64,000 bases of DNA from Eunapius fragilis. Taxonomy: Eukaryota > Porifera > Demospongiae > Spongillida > Spongillidae. The notes beneath the pieces were generated by a model that ran no database searches, was not told the DNA's origin, and saw only the letters and a program-made list of their open reading frames with translations. Below are positions 32,112-59,392 of the stretch, in pieces. Each line of letters begins with the position of its first letter. Position 1 is the stretch's first letter. The stretch covers positions 1,510,531 through 1,574,530 of the forward strand of contig OY811992.1 in assembly GCA_963681505.1 (NCBI GenBank), in the 5' to 3' direction. Made by a program: the position numbers and the translations under genes.

Positions 32112-32660
32112 GCTGCTAGAGGAACTCGACCGCGAAGACCTGCTGCGCGTTCGTCGATGACGCCGATGGCGGGAACGGGACCGCGATGATGAAGAGCTGC
32201 TATGGCGCCGTGAATGACGCTTTCGCTTGTGCCGATGGGTTTTTTCCCGAGATCGTTTGCTAACCGAGTGGCGCCTGCGAGGTCGTTCCGAGCTGACGGA
32301 ACGAGCCGTTGGAGCAGGGCGTGCCGCCTTGGTCCGCCTAGCGGGAATCACCACCGGCCCGGTAGCATCGGCGTGGCTGTGAGACTCTTCACCAGAGGAA
32401 TGGGGGTCTCCAGAAGACGATGCTTCCTCGTTGTCGGGTAGTGCCTCATTTTCAATACCACCTTGTTCGTCGCCGCTCCCCGCATCCGCAGTCATATCGC
32501 TGGGAAAGATGCCGTTTTCCAACATCCTATCAACCAGTGCCTTCTTTGAGCCCGAAGTGGTGAGGTTGGCCTGATTGAGATAGAGGCGCAGGACCTCCAC
32601 GGAGAGGCCCATTAGATGTGCTCGCGTCTGATCGGTCTCGTTATTGTTATCAGAACTCAT
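31572..32660 (-). CDS. Gag-like ORF1 with SAP domain, second reading
   Basis: Identical protein to 20292-21380: SAP domain, Arg/Ser-rich region, gag-like segment, same truncated end. See that entry; it probably represents one gene. Confidence 0.65.
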
Positions 32661-33006
32661 GTGACTACTTTGAGAAGTTCTGCTAACTGAACTGAGTGAA
32701 GCATGTTGTTGATGAGCTTATATACAGGTATACCCCAGGGCAGGTCTATGCCAGTTTATGCAGGTTTATATGCATGTATGTGCATGCCCAGGGCAGGCCT
32801 GTGCAGGTCAGCATGCAGGCTTGTGCAAGTGTGTTGATACAGGATTGATGTGGTTTGACACCTTAGTGAGGCTCTTGCTAAATTCCCATTAAACACTGTT
32901 TCTACCAAACAGTACCTTGTTTCACACATTTTTATGCATGAGAATAAACGAAGGAGGAAGTATATATGCATATTGAGGCTGTATTGGGCAACCTTAGAAT
33001 CATACT

Positions 33007-33246
33007 CTATCGTAGCACAAGAGACCGTTTGATCTGCTCACATATGCATTGGGCCTTCATGCTATCCTTCTTACTCTCAGGATCGGCTTTGTAGTGCTTC
33101 CTGTCGCAAGTCTTCTTTTTTTCATGCGCTTCTTGAAAACTGTCACGCTCCTCAATATCTTGCGACTCGTCAACACAACAGTCATCATTTAACTTTGCGA
33201 GCTTCTTTGAGCGATTCATTTCTCTTCGCGAGCGACGTGATGGCAT
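33007..33246 (-). CDS. Small ORF with YKADPE motif, second reading
   Basis: Identical to 21727-21966; probably the same locus read twice. The neighbouring plus-strand ORF 33607-33837 equals 22327-22557. Confidence 0.35.
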   Translation of the reverse strand: MPSRRSRREMNRSKKLAKLNDDCCVDESQDIEERDSFQEAHEKKKTCDRKHYKADPESKKDSMKAQCICEQIKRSLVLR

Positions 33247-34991
33247 TTTGAAGAAAACAAACCAGACACGTCAAGCTTTTGGTACCGTGACAAAAACTGT
33301 AATAGCGCACTAGTCTATATGAAATATAGAACGTGTTCAACCACACGTTCCCACCCACTTTTATGTCTTCCAAAGGCTGATATGGGCTATACTAACAAAA
33401 CTAAGTTTGCTAGAGATTGAAATTTGTGTCAAGCATAACTCTCGTTACTAACATATATAAAACAAATCCAACTCGACAATAAGTTTCTAACTTGTTGGTT
33501 CTAGAGCTTCCGCATAACGGCTAACATTATGCTTCAATCGTGACAAAGATGCAATGCAATAAATCTCTTATCCGAGCGAATCTTATCTTATCAGATCCGG
33601 AAGAAGATGGAGAAACTTTTTTTCAGGTTCGAGTGTGGGAACGAAAGAGCATTACCTCTGTTGTCTGAGCTTTCTAAGCATCGGCAGTTTTATTACATTG
33701 TAGGTAATTGTTGGCTGTATCCAAATACGCTCGCTAAAGGCCAACTGATTCTACGGTGCAACGGCAATAGTGGAATCTTGTGTTTTGCTAATCGTATTCA
33801 TCACACTTCAAATCCTACTTTGGACCTACTAACGTAGGTCCTGATTGTACTAGTAGTTTTGGTATTAAAATGCATGTTCTTGTTTCTGGTGAGGTACAGG
33901 CTAGGTATGATGTTGCGTACCTACCGTGAATGTGCCAAGGTCGTCACAAGGTTTGAGCTGCAAAACACGCCGATAGGGGGAGGTCACAAGCTGTTATACG
34001 ATTAAAATTCATTTTCCGCGGTCGAGGTCAAATCCCCGTGTACGGTCAAATGCGCACTGCTATAATCTGTCAAATCCCTCACTAATCCCCTATATGTCCC
34101 GGGGGGGGGGGGGGGGGGGGGGGGGGGGTTGCAGTTACCATTGATAGTTGCATTATGCACCTATCATTGTTACGTGAGGACCCCCCCCCCCGGGGGGCAA
34201 AGTCGGGATTAGGTGGGGATTTGACACATGAATATCATTACTGGCCACACATTTGACCATAGTCGGGCACGTAGTATAGACATTTGACCGGTTATTAATC
34301 CCCAACCAGGGGCAGTTTGCTTTAATAAAGGTCAAATCCCTCCTAATGCCCCGGGGAGGGGGGGGGGGGGGGGTGTCTCACGTAACAATGATAGGTGCAT
34401 TATGTCATTGTGGGAATGGTGTACCCCTCCCGCGGGGTATGGGGGCTTGTCGTAAGCTATCATCGGTGTCTGGTGCAGAGAACCCCTGGAGCCAACGTAA
34501 AATGACGCAAAACCTTAACTATACACCAAAGGGGTCATTTCACGGTTAATTGTACCACTCTAGATACACCACTCTGAAGTACCATGTATTCTCCCGCACG
34601 TATACAAATTTGCAATATGTTTGTATATCTATTCAGTTCATGAAATACAAATGTTTGAATAGAAACGTTTTATGATTCGTGCAAATGGAAGTTATGGAGG
34701 GGCATCCAATCAGTGTTTGTTGTAATAAATTGTTCATATGTTTGCCATGAATTTATAATGAGTTTTTAAGTACAAGAAGTCTTTATGCTGTAAAATTTAC
34801 CATTTTTAAAATATGGATAGCTGGTAGTACTCACTAGCTTTAGTGTTCATGGTTTACTGGGATGAGGATTCCTTGATGTGAGGAATATTTAGTTGAAAGG
34901 TAGCAGCCATTTTAATTCCTCCCCTGCAACGCTCCACTTAACGCAATATTATGGCAAGAACCCACAAATTGTACGGGTCAAAATCAACTGT

Positions 34992-36116
34992 CTACACACA
35001 TCTAGTCATTAGAACATGGCTGGCTTCATCCATCTCCTTCTTGCTCAGCCTGTAGGTTCTGTTGTTGGATTGACTCGTGTTAAAATGTCCATATCTAACA
35101 TCTTCACACTTCGCGTAGACAAACGATTTTGCAAGTATGCAAGGGTGGAAGGAATGTTACAGTAATGGTGCGTCCTTCGTTATCAACATTCAGTACACAA
35201 CCAAGCCAGCATGACCCATCGAAGGCTACAGTGACGTAACCATTAATGCAAGAGAATGAACAGAATGTTTCAAGCTAACTCTTTCTATTCTGGAGTTGGA
35301 CTATTTGAAAATTTCTAAAATGTTCTCACCAACCGGCACAATTCTGTGTAGTTGTTGAGTACCTGGGACTATTTTACTCGTTTTCAACCTCTCTTCCAGT
35401 AGTTGAGCTTCCTGGACGTACTTGTCCAAGGTTGCATAACCAAATTGAATTCCCTTTATGTGAGTAACCACAAAGAGTTAGCGTGCTGTACATATTTGGC
35501 TATCATAAGGTCACTGGAGGCTAGCTATGGTTGCTGTTCGCTTGAGGGTCCCTCCAGCACAAACTTTCTGTGGGAAGTAGCAAAAAAGTGCCACTCAGCT
35601 TCCACTCCAAAATCTTGATAATGGTAGCATAAAAACTTTTTGTATTGTGCAGCGCAACCATCCTACATATAGTAGATTTGTTGCTTCCAAAGTGTTGTGT
35701 TAGGAAGTCCACAAGTTTCCGCTGGAATAGATGAACAGCAATTGTGTCATGCTGCTTATTGTCAGATATTACTTAGTAGCAAAGGCTTGTGGTAGTTTTT
35801 TTTTAGCTTGGTAGTAACCCATAAAAGTATGGACTGTTGCAGGTTCATTATTCCAGTGAAACGATTGGATTTCATCCTGAACCACAAAACAAAGTCTGCA
35901 ATCATCAGAACCTCCCCTTCTTGGAGACTCTCCCTTTTCTGTTACATAAATGCAGCTTGCATTTTGGCTGTTAAGTCATGGTTAAGTAACTTTCTCAGCA
36001 TACTGACAAACGTATTGATGCATTCATCAGCTTGTAGAATTTTTGTATCTAGTGTAGCATGGTCAGTAGTTTTCCACTGCTGGAACTGTACCAGGGCATT
36101 CACTTCAACTGCCTAA
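34992..36116 (-). pseudogene. Decayed transposon-associated gene, second reading
   Basis: Same blocks and same lesions as 23711-24835, offset +11281. Confidence 0.55.
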
Positions 36117-37748
36117 ATAGCAATCTAAATTAGGAGGGTAGCATTGCATTAATGCAAGGCAGTGTCAATAATGCTTTAGTTGGCCTCTGCTCAACGCTTG
36201 AAGTCCCCAGTATAGTTTTGACATCGGTGGTTTCTTATAAAACCGCTGGACGATGAATATAATCCTTGTACTGATAAAGTTAGCAAAAATGTTCGCAACA
36301 CTACATGTTGTAGGAAAGTATTTATACTACAGCATTATGTACCCTTGTTATTCAACCATCCCTTCATATGTTGGTATCAGCTGCAGAATATTTGCGATGC
36401 CCTAGACCTTGATAAATTGCAAACAAATTAACGGGGTATACCGGGTATACCACATACGGAACTAGCACCATTAATTACCCTAGACCTTACTAAATCGCAA
36501 ACAAATTAACGGGGTATACCCCGTATATATGGGGTATACCACGTACGGAACTAGCACCATTAATTAATACTGTATTATTATTGAATTGCAGCATATTAGG
36601 CCCAGGTTTTATAATCCAATTTTGCCTTTATCAGGTATACTGAAATGACAGAGAAGGTAGCAAACAAGAGGGAACCCGTTCCTGACTACAAGGTATGGCC
36701 ATGTGTTGATAAATTACTTACTTGTACCCTTTTGTCAAATAAATTACATCAAGCATGCTTTGACGATTTTAATAAATTGTCTGTTCAAATGCCAGAACGT
36801 TTTGTGCTAAGTAGGCCCCAATGCCAAAGTTTCAGAGCTCTGTTTAGTTTTTTTTACCTATCCACTAAATAATGGATATACATTCATGTAAATTAGGTAT
36901 CCTTTGCACAAATTATTCTTGCCTAGGCATAAGTTAATAAACAATCGTTACCAATAATTTTCTGCGCTCACTGAGAGGTGGCGATCGTTGCGCTCATAGG
37001 CCTTCTTCTTTTCTGGATCAGCTCGCGCTAATAGACCTACTTTTAGCCTAGCTTGTAGCTGACACCTTCTTTATGGGGATTTGCTTTATATCATGCTCAC
37101 CTTGTTGATTTCTTTAAACTGATGACTATTAATAACCAAAGGGTTCTTGTGCGGTGAATATCATAGTAGGCGTATGGCCAGGATACGAGATTTTTGTGTT
37201 CATGAAACCCTATATACAAAATTAGGTTACTACTCACTTTTGTGTAGCAGCAATTGGTTCTGTTGGCGCTCTTGAACAACATTTCTAGCTCGAGTTCTTC
37301 ATGGCGGAAGGAAGAAGAATGAGAAGAGTACAAATGGCGGTGAATAACAGTTGGACCGGGTACCTGTCGTGGGTACGAGTATTTTTTTTCTCTAATAGCA
37401 CACGCTGGAATGACACAGGACCAACACAACACTGTTCCTATCTGTGTTATTGTTCGATAGCGACAAAGATGGAAGTGATCAGATTCACAGTAGTCCCTCC
37501 AAACGCGAGTGACATTCTTTTAATGACGTTCATTATCTGACAATAATTCTATATGGAACCTGCTTCTGCTAATCAAAACTGATAAGGGGGAAAATGGTGT
37601 GACTACTTTCCCAAATATGATAATCATATATGGAAAGTATAATTCAAATACAAGGTGATGTGGTGGAAGCCATCTTCGATGGTGTTCTAAGAATAACTGA
37701 CTCTGTGAGTTATTTAGATGCACTCACACTCACATAATGCGTGCAAGT

Positions 37749-38193
37749 TTGCAATGCGAGTCATGCTGTGTATACTTGTGAGTGTATTGGTTGGTCATTT
37801 TGTGTGTACTGATCCCAATAAATGCAGACCATGTATATTTCAGTATAAAAAATGACCAACCATTTCTATATAATGGCCCAGCAAATTAAACTGTTGTGGG
37901 GCATTTAGCCTAAAATGTTCCATTTCTTAAATTGTGCTCTGACAATCTGTGTACAATGTAATCATTTATTTTGTATGAAACTAGAATACAAGTTCAATAT
38001 TTCAATTACATTAATGGCTGTCTTGACCTATGTCTAGCAAAGGGGAAGAAATCCTGTTCTTCTTGGAACATTCAAGTTATCAAGGCGCAGTTCTTCACCA
38101 CGAGCAGTAAATTTAATCTCGGCCTCAACATTGAGTACAACCACATCATGTTTTCAAGATAAGTTGTTTGTTAACGAAGATAAAAGTTATGAT
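37749..38193 (+). promoter_or_regulatory. 5' flank of kinase-like gene copy 2
   Basis: TATA-like TATATAATGG at 37867-37876, against TATATAAAGG in unit 1. The upstream ORF beginning MSSKGEEILFF is kept (ATG near 38031), ending at a CAG TAA instead of AAG TAA. Confidence 0.4.
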
Positions 38194-40125
38194 ATGCTAG
38201 TTGAATCCTGTTCAATGACTCAACCTTATTCTTTACTTGATATTCTCAAAGAAAATGGTATCAGTATTGATGACGATTGGAAAACAGAAAAGTGTGATAT
38301 TATTGCTGCAATTGGTATTGCTAAATATTTTGAAGGCTGTGACAATTTATTAAGCATTATTCATGAACCAACAAAAAAGCTAACGCAATCGAGTGCAACC
38401 ACGTCGTCATCAACACAATCACACACAAAGTTAGCGTTTAAAGGTGCAGTGTTGAACTCCGGTTTGGCAGTGGTGTGTGGTCGCCAGCTGTTCCCTAGCA
38501 ACAATCTGACAACATGGTTGGCTAATTCAGATATGCATCCTGATGTTGCTATATACCCCTTTACAGAACTGGGTAATTTATACCCCTTAACAGAAGTGGG
38601 TAACACCGATGCTCTGAAAGCACTGGATGTGATGCAACGCAATTTGATTCCTTATGTGGGAATAGAGTGTCGTTCTGGTAAAAAACTACTTTGTACAGCA
38701 CGACAGTGTGCAATAAAATGCATTGAACTTCTTCGCTTAGAAAGAGCTTATGGTTCCAGTAGTTCTGAATTTATTGGATTTGTATTACCTGATCTCCAAG
38801 AAACCAGTGAAGAAGACAAAATAGCAAAGGGAATAGCAAGCATGGTAGTAGAGGAACAAATCCCTGTGTTATCTGATCCACCGGTGACCAGTGAAATAGA
38901 AGGACTAGGAGCAACCATGTTACCAGAGGAACAAACCTCTTCCAATGATGCAACGACTGGTGAAGAGAAAGGTATGGTAGAAACTAGTGAGACATCAGTG
39001 GCTGAAGTGCTAGCTAAGAAGAAATATCCACTATCGAAGCAAAACCTGGCAATCAAGGTTACAGTGACTTGGAACAGTGAGCATTTGGCCTTTGATGTCA
39101 AATATGATGTCCTGAAATGCAAAGAGGTGATGTTGTCAATTTCCTTGGTAATACAAAAACAGAAGAATCGTAGTCTTTCAAATGGCCAATTTAGTCACTT
39201 TTTCAAATTGACTGATGAAGAGTTAAAAGTAGTGAAAGGTTCCATTCATTCTTCCCTAAAACGGGACAAACGTTATGGCCAGGTATTGAACAATTGTGAT
39301 TTCGATAAACCATTGGAACAATTTCATAGTTGTTTCTCATTTGTATTTGGCTTGAAAGGTAAAGAAGGGCTTGGTTATGTATTTAAAACGTTTCCAAGTC
39401 ATAGTCTAGGAGTACCTCTTGAAATTATTGAAGACATCTTGCGTGAATATCCAGTACTTGCACAATTAGGTTTATTGGATAAGCCATTGCTGCATCGTGT
39501 GATTGGTTTCAAGGACCATAGGTATTTTGTGTATGAGAGATTACACCAAATATCATCAGATGCAGCAAAGCAGTGCCTTGTGCAGTTATTAGAAGGTGTG
39601 AAGAGTGCAATTGACAATCTCCATTCATGCAACTTTGCTCATTTAGATGTTAGACTGCCAAATGTATGTTTGACAGTGGAACCCAATAAAAAGGCCACTG
39701 TAATGCTAATTGATCTTGAGCGCTCGAAAAATGTAACTCTTTCAGATAAATGGAATGATGCATCTTATATCAGTTGCATGTACAAAGTAGGGTTGAGCTA
39801 CCAGCAAATTGATTATATGCAACTGTACTGGATTGGCTTTTGGATACTGTTACCTGAAGAATGTAAGTCACTGGTGGACTATCATGATATGAACAATAAG
39901 AAGTATTTGAGTGATAAAGAGTTGAGTAATCAACACTTAGTAGCCATGCGTGACTTCATAAATGTTCTTCCTGCTCTGTATGATGACAAACAATGGACAA
40001 AATTTATGACAATGCTTTCTGCAACAGGACATGAAGATTCCAAATCATTGCTAGCTGCAACTGTTAGTGCATCATCAACACTGGCTGAACAAGTGGCAGA
40101 ACAATCTATACCTGTACAACTATAA
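38194..40125 (+). CDS. Kinase-like protein with N-terminal nuclease-like region, copy 2
   Basis: Intact 643-residue frame from ATG 38194. It retains all the kinase landmarks of copy 1 (VFKTF lysine, HLDVRLPN, LIDLERS). It differs at scattered sites, notably CSMTQ for CSTTQ, FEGCDNLL for FEISGDLL, and a local cluster TFPSHSLGVP for TFPQAGLERP next to the nucleotide-binding lysine. No frame-disrupting change separates the two copies, so both appear maintained. Gene order (kinase, inverted chromodomain scrap, CHD1) is the same as in unit 1. Substrate and role are unknown. Confidence 0.7.
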   Translation: MLVESCSMTQPYSLLDILKENGISIDDDWKTEKCDIIAAIGIAKYFEGCDNLLSIIHEPTKKLTQSSATTSSSTQSHTKLAFKGAVLNSGLAVVCGRQLFPSNNLTTWLANSDMHPDVAIYPFTELGNLYPLTEVGNTDALKALDVMQRNLIPYVGIECRSGKKLLCTARQCAIKCIELLRLERAYGSSSSEFIGFVLPDLQETSEEDKIAKGIASMVVEEQIPVLSDPPVTSEIEGLGATMLPEEQTSSNDATTGEEKGMVETSETSVAEVLAKKKYPLSKQNLAIKVTVTWNSEHLAFDVKYDVLKCKEVMLSISLVIQKQKNRSLSNGQFSHFFKLTDEELKVVKGSIHSSLKRDKRYGQVLNNCDFDKPLEQFHSCFSFVFGLKGKEGLGYVFKTFPSHSLGVPLEIIEDILREYPVLAQLGLLDKPLLHRVIGFKDHRYFVYERLHQISSDAAKQCLVQLLEGVKSAIDNLHSCNFAHLDVRLPNVCLTVEPNKKATVMLIDLERSKNVTLSDKWNDASYISCMYKVGLSYQQIDYMQLYWIGFWILLPEECKSLVDYHDMNNKKYLSDKELSNQHLVAMRDFINVLPALYDDKQWTKFMTMLSATGHEDSKSLLAATVSASSTLAEQVAEQSIPVQL

Positions 40126-40729
40126 GATAGCACTTCAAAGGTGACTAGGGTTATACCTTAAATCTCATTTAGGTTTTAAAGTTTAGGTCTTACACCTATT
40201 CAGCTAGCCAGAATTGTTTAGGACCCAAACTTGATAGTTGATGACCTAAATGTGTCTAGAAATCTAAACCTTGTCACATTCGAATTGCTGTTATTTGTAG
40301 TTTGTGCACACAGAAGTTCCTGCCAGTTGTTGTGACAGTATTAGTAGCTGCTCAGTAGACAGAAATGTTGTAATGATTCCTTTTGTTTGATTAATTTTAA
40401 CAATGGCGATGGTATGCTTCCATGAGTAAGATCTGTAAGTCAAGCTATGTTATAAATGCTATAATTAGACATTGCCCATCAGTGGCATCAACTTGCTCAT
40501 TATCTCAGTGCACAGTTTTGACTTTGACTGCCCAAACCATTTGCATGCACCGAACTGTACTTCATACAAGTACAGATGCATGCAGGAATTTTAATGGCCA
40601 CTTCAAACTGAACTTTAGTTTCCTCTCATGTGTACTACTATTATGGGTTCCAGTTAGTTTCGTGAGTGACAGTTGATAGCTGTCAAGCACTTTCTAAGTG
40701 GAAGTGACGCGTTCCCTCCTCCCTCTCCC

Positions 40730-40783
<54 letters not shown>

Positions 40784-40789
<6 letters not shown>

Positions 40790-41138
40790 GTGTGAACGGA
40801 ATGAAGAAATTTTACAACCACTTGAAGCGCAAAGAAGAGCTTCTATGGAAGATGTAGAGTTCCTGGAATGTCAGGAGGAAATGAACAAGCAGGTATTTGA
40901 ATGGTACACCTTGGTGGAGAGAGTCATTGGTAGGATGGTAGCTTTGGAATACCAACATGTACTTCTATCTCTCTCCCTGAGGTCAATCAGAGCAGGGGTA
41001 CTGTGCAAGTGAAGGGGACTCCCCTACTCTGAATGTACCTGGGAGGACAGCTCTCTGATAGCTGATCGTTTTCTGGAACATATTGACAGCTTTCTGTGCA
41101 GGAACCAGGCAGAAACTATTCCTAGCAAGAGTGCGAAG
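40784..41138 (+). pseudogene. Inverted CHD1 chromodomain-2 exon fragment, unit 2
   Basis: Same fragment as 3364-3719, preceded by a longer GT array (40733-40783). It keeps the same TGC AAG TGA stop, so the lesion predates the unit duplication. Confidence 0.85.
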
Positions 41139-42147
41139 GTTTACTGTGAGAGGACAGGAGGGTGTGGAGAATGTGGGGAGGGGAGGATGTGGGGAACGCA
41201 AGACATAAAAATCATTCTTACAGCACACTAATCATTATCTCACCATGTCTGGGTCATTCCAATTACCTGGGCCAGCATAAGGTTGGAAGACATTCTGATA
41301 AGTTGTGTAGTGCTCAATGATGCCAAGAATACTATTCCAGCTGTCCTGGAGGGAGGGTGCGTGCTGGGCACATATCCAGCTTCAACATGTCCACACCCCA
41401 ACTGGAAAATGTCTGGAAGGATTAAACATTATGTCGTCTACGACAATTATGGTCTGGGTACCATACCCCACTGCTACGTGATAAAGTGGGTGTGTCTTTA
41501 ATGCAACATCCTTTTAAACATGCAACACATCCTGCACGTCACAAATTAGAAGATGTGAACAATACTCCAGTACCCTGTTCTACTGCTCACACTACTGCTG
41601 TCAGTCCACCACATTGAGACAGAGCATCGTTTGTGTGTATGTATTCCCACCCTGAACGCTTAATGATGGTTTTAACGCTATTCCTACGTTAGACATTCAG
41701 TCCCAGGGTGGTTTATTTTACCACCCTGAAAAACCATGCCTTCCTGTGCTACAAATTAGTGAGGTCAAAGACATCCAGTGAAGTATGAACAGACAAATAA
41801 CACATATATACAATCAAAATTAGATCCAAGAAAAAGGAAAAAAAGAAAAAAAAAGATAAATTATTTGTTTGAATTTTTAATTCTGTGTTGAGAAGAGTGA
41901 TTGGACCCCTTTGATGTAAGACATGACGGCAGTGACCCTTTAGGCTGAGTGTGAGCAGCTGGGAGACATTTTTCTCTGCTATTCCTGTGAATCCCACACA
42001 CATGTACATATGCATATGTGCGTGTGTATGCGTGTACAAATGGATATATGCATTATGCAAACATCATAATTATTAACTCGACCTACTTTTGATTAGATGT
42101 ACTGTGCTGACTTGACCCTTGCTCAGATGATTCTAAATAATGCCTTT
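41139..42147. other. Spacer between inverted CHD1 fragment and CHD1 3' end, unit 2
   Basis: Counterpart of 3720-4711 with small indels; no gene seen. Probably contains CHD1 3' UTR on the minus strand. Confidence 0.5.
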
Positions 42148-56514
<14,367 letters not shown>

Positions 56515-56984
56515 TTTTTACTTCGTTGCGTCATCTAGTAAAGGATACGGTTGTGTTAATCATCACTGAGCAGTACAAAAGTAACCGATGAGTTTCAAAA
56601 TTGAGGTTGAGATTTCTTATTAATGCCCATTAATGAGTCAGATTGCAAGGTAATTTAGCAAGCTTGTTGGATCAAAGCGCAATGTAATCACCTGTTCTCA
56701 AACTCCATATGTCCAACTGGGGGTCATGTGGATCTGCACTAGCCCAATGGTATAAATTCCCGTATTCCCCCGCAAAATGAGAAGTTTAGCGGTAATACTA
56801 CTCAATTAAGTGTTTGTGACCTTTGGACTATTCCACCTGTGCATGTCGTCCAAGAGACTGTTATTGTATTATAGTATTTAAGGTAGTGCATTGTACCCAT
56901 TGTATGCTGACTGTCAGTCTTAACTGACTCGACGCTGCACCGTTGGGTCTCGGGTTAGGCTACACGACACACACACACACACAC

Positions 56985-57420
56985 ACAGGTATACATGTAT
57001 ATACAATCACATGCTCAAGTTCAATACATCTAACAGGTAACGTCTTGGCCACACCTGGGAGAAGAGAGAGGAGAGGAGAGAGAGGGAGAGGAGAGAGGGG
57101 AAGAAAAGGAGAGAGAAAGAGAAGAGGGGAGAGAGATGGAGAGGTGACAGGAGATGGAGAGGAGAGAGAGGGGAGAGAAGGAGAGAGTCACACACCTCAC
57201 CAGTTGCTGGTTGTCCAGTTCTCTCACAATCCATGTATGGTTTAACTCCATAACTATGTTGATGAATCCAGTGATGCTTCCCTTCACACCGCGGCTCAGA
57301 GCCTTGTAGTTCTTTGTAAGGATCCACCTTCACACCAACAACAAAAAGCCACACCCACATTCTAGTCCCTATAGTACTGTTTCTGCACAGAAGACATGTC
57401 CAAGATAAAGTGTACTAAAT
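56985..57420 (-). pseudogene. Rearranged extra CHD1 helicase exons upstream of CHD1, unit 2
   Basis: Counterpart of 16690-17170, with the same fused order and the same missing KKCC codons; it is shorter in the GA-rich part and near 57360. The rearrangement predates the unit duplication. Confidence 0.75.
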
Positions 57421-57701
57421 ACATCCTGTCTGCTTCACCTTCATATTCGCCTTTTGGCTATTGCCTATTCCACATGGTGAAACAGACATGGGTCATAAAT
57501 GATAAGTGTCTTTGAAGCGCAGCTGCTAAACACAAGAGGCGCTTGTATAAAGGCCTCGCGATGGTTGAAGTAACCTGGGTGGCTATTTTACTGGATAAGA
57601 TTGAGAAAACCTTGACAGCTTCGTTGCCTCCAAACCATAGATTGAAGGGCCGTTCATAAACTACGTCACGTTGTGTATAATACATCGTCACACTGGCTAG
57701 A

Positions 57702-57711
57702 GCGCATGCGC
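57702..57711. promoter_or_regulatory. NRF-1-like palindrome GCGCATGCGC, unit 2
   Basis: Same site as 17471-17480, conserved about 1.2 kb upstream of the unit-2 CHD1 start. Confidence 0.35.
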
Positions 57712-58231
57712 AAAGTTTCGACGTTTGAAACTCTTCCGAAACTCTTCGTGTACTAGTAAGTCGGATGTGTTGATATGTTTGGTTGGTTTTCGGTTTTATT
57801 TTTTGGTGTAACCGCCTGTATGGTCAACGCATGTTTCAAACAGCGGCTAGTCACAATTTAGGCGTTTGTCTTGTTTTTTACCTGTGTGTGTGTTGTGTGT
57901 GTGTACGAGCGCGTGTTTATTTATGCGCTTTTGTGCTTGTTTAATATGCTCATGTGTATGTTTTGTACGTGTTGTGCTCATGTGTATGGGGGAAATCAGC
58001 GGCCCTAAAACCAGGAGCGCCTAATTTCGGTGAGGGCGCTAAAATAATGGCCGAAGTTAGAGCGGTGCATTAGTATATACTGTTTTCCTCCCTCCCCCTG
58101 CGACGGGTGCACTACAGCGCCACTTGTTGTCCTTGTCACAAGCACCCACTAAGTACAATATAACAATGTACATACTTAGTGGGAAAGTCACGTGCGAATG
58201 ACGTCATGTGTTTTAGAACGCTCGGAGTCGT

Positions 58232-58828
58232 TATGCACCTATCAATGGTAATGCACCTATCATTGGTAACTGCAACCCCCCCCCCCCCCCCCCCCCCCAT
58301 CCGGGACATATGGGGGATTTGACATTTATTAAATCAAATGCCCCACTGTTGGGGACTAATAACTGGTCAAATGATCCCTCCTCGACCCAGTCCCGTTACA
58401 TGTTTGATACCTTTTATAACCTACGGTTTCGTTTCTGCTATTCAAAACGAACGCGCGTTAGCCTTTGTAGGTATACAGCTGATATTGTGCCGCTATAAGA
58501 GTTGTAGTTATAATTGTACTAGTAGTTTGGTAAAGTACATGTTCTTGTTTCCGGTGAGGTACAGGCTAGGTATGATGTTGCGTACCTACCGTGAATGTGC
58601 CAAGGTCGTCACAAGTTTTGAGCTGCAAAACACGCCGATAGGGGGAGGTCACATGCTGTTATACGATTAAAATTCATTTTCGCGGTCGAGGTCAAATCCC
58701 CGTGTACGGTCAAATGCGCACCGCAATAATCTGATTAGCCTGTCAAATCCCCCACTAATCCCCTATATGTCCCGGATGGGGGGGGGGGGGGGGGGGGGTT
58801 GCAGTTACCATTGATAGGTGCATGACTG
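58232..58828. mobile_element. Internally deleted C-tract element
   Basis: Left terminus with C run (58276-58298), right terminus with G run (58777-58798). The interior jumps at about 58512 from the left segment (GTTGTAGTTATAA) to the segment near the right end (TTGTACTAGTAG), omitting the palindrome and both small ORFs present in the neighbouring long copy. A short non-autonomous form beside its longer parent. Confidence 0.65.
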
Positions 58829-59392
58829 CAACCCCCCCCCCTTTCCGGGACATATGGAGGATTTGAAATTTATTAAATCAAATGCCCCACTGTTGGGGAC
58901 TAATAACTGGTCAAATGACCCCTCCTCGACCCAGTCCCGTTACATGTTTGATACCTTTTATAACCTACGGTTTCGTTCCTGCTATTCAAAACGAACGCGC
59001 GTTAGCCTTTGTAGGTATACAGCTGATATTGTGCCGCTATAAGAGTTGTAGTTATAACAAGATATAAAAATTTAATTAAAATAATGCAGGATTTGTAGAC
59101 AGCATTTGAGTAAAAAAGTAAGGAAACAAGGAATTACGGCATTCATTTAATTATAAGTATTACATGCCTACTTTTAGCACACAATTTCAAGGAGTAGATT
59201 TGCTAAATAATGTAGGTCTGTAATATTTATAATTAAATGAATGCCGTAATTCCTTGTTTCCTTACTTTTTACTCAATTGCTGTCTACAAATCCTACATCA
59301 CCAATTTTATTTTAATTAAATTTTTATATCTTGTTTCACACATTTTGTATATGCATATTGAGGCATGTATTGGGCAACCTTAGAATCATACT

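Larger units (their letters stand above)
29812..32918 (-). mobile_element. YR element with split direct repeats, second reading
   Basis: Same element as 18532-21638, offset +11280: L repeats 32661-32916 and 30325-30580, R repeats 30581-30905 and 29812-30136. Being inside the contig overlap, it is probably the same physical insertion. Confidence 0.85.
28270..39348. repeat. Near-identical second copy of 16995-28069 (probable unmerged contig overlap)
   Basis: Alignment by eye finds no convincing substitutions. The differences are run lengths, for example the C run at 29291 against 18010, CTAAATAATGG against CTAAAATAATGG, and a G run near 34190. It contains second copies of the relic exons, the C-tract element (29266-34162), the YR element (29812-32918), the small ORFs and the kinase-like gene start. 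Everything listed for 16995-28069 applies here with an offset of +11275 to +11281. Confidence 0.9.

Noticed and set aside
28270-39348. A genuine recent tandem duplication of 11 kb
   Set aside because: The match begins and ends exactly at the N gap and differs essentially in homopolymers, which fits an unmerged contig overlap better.
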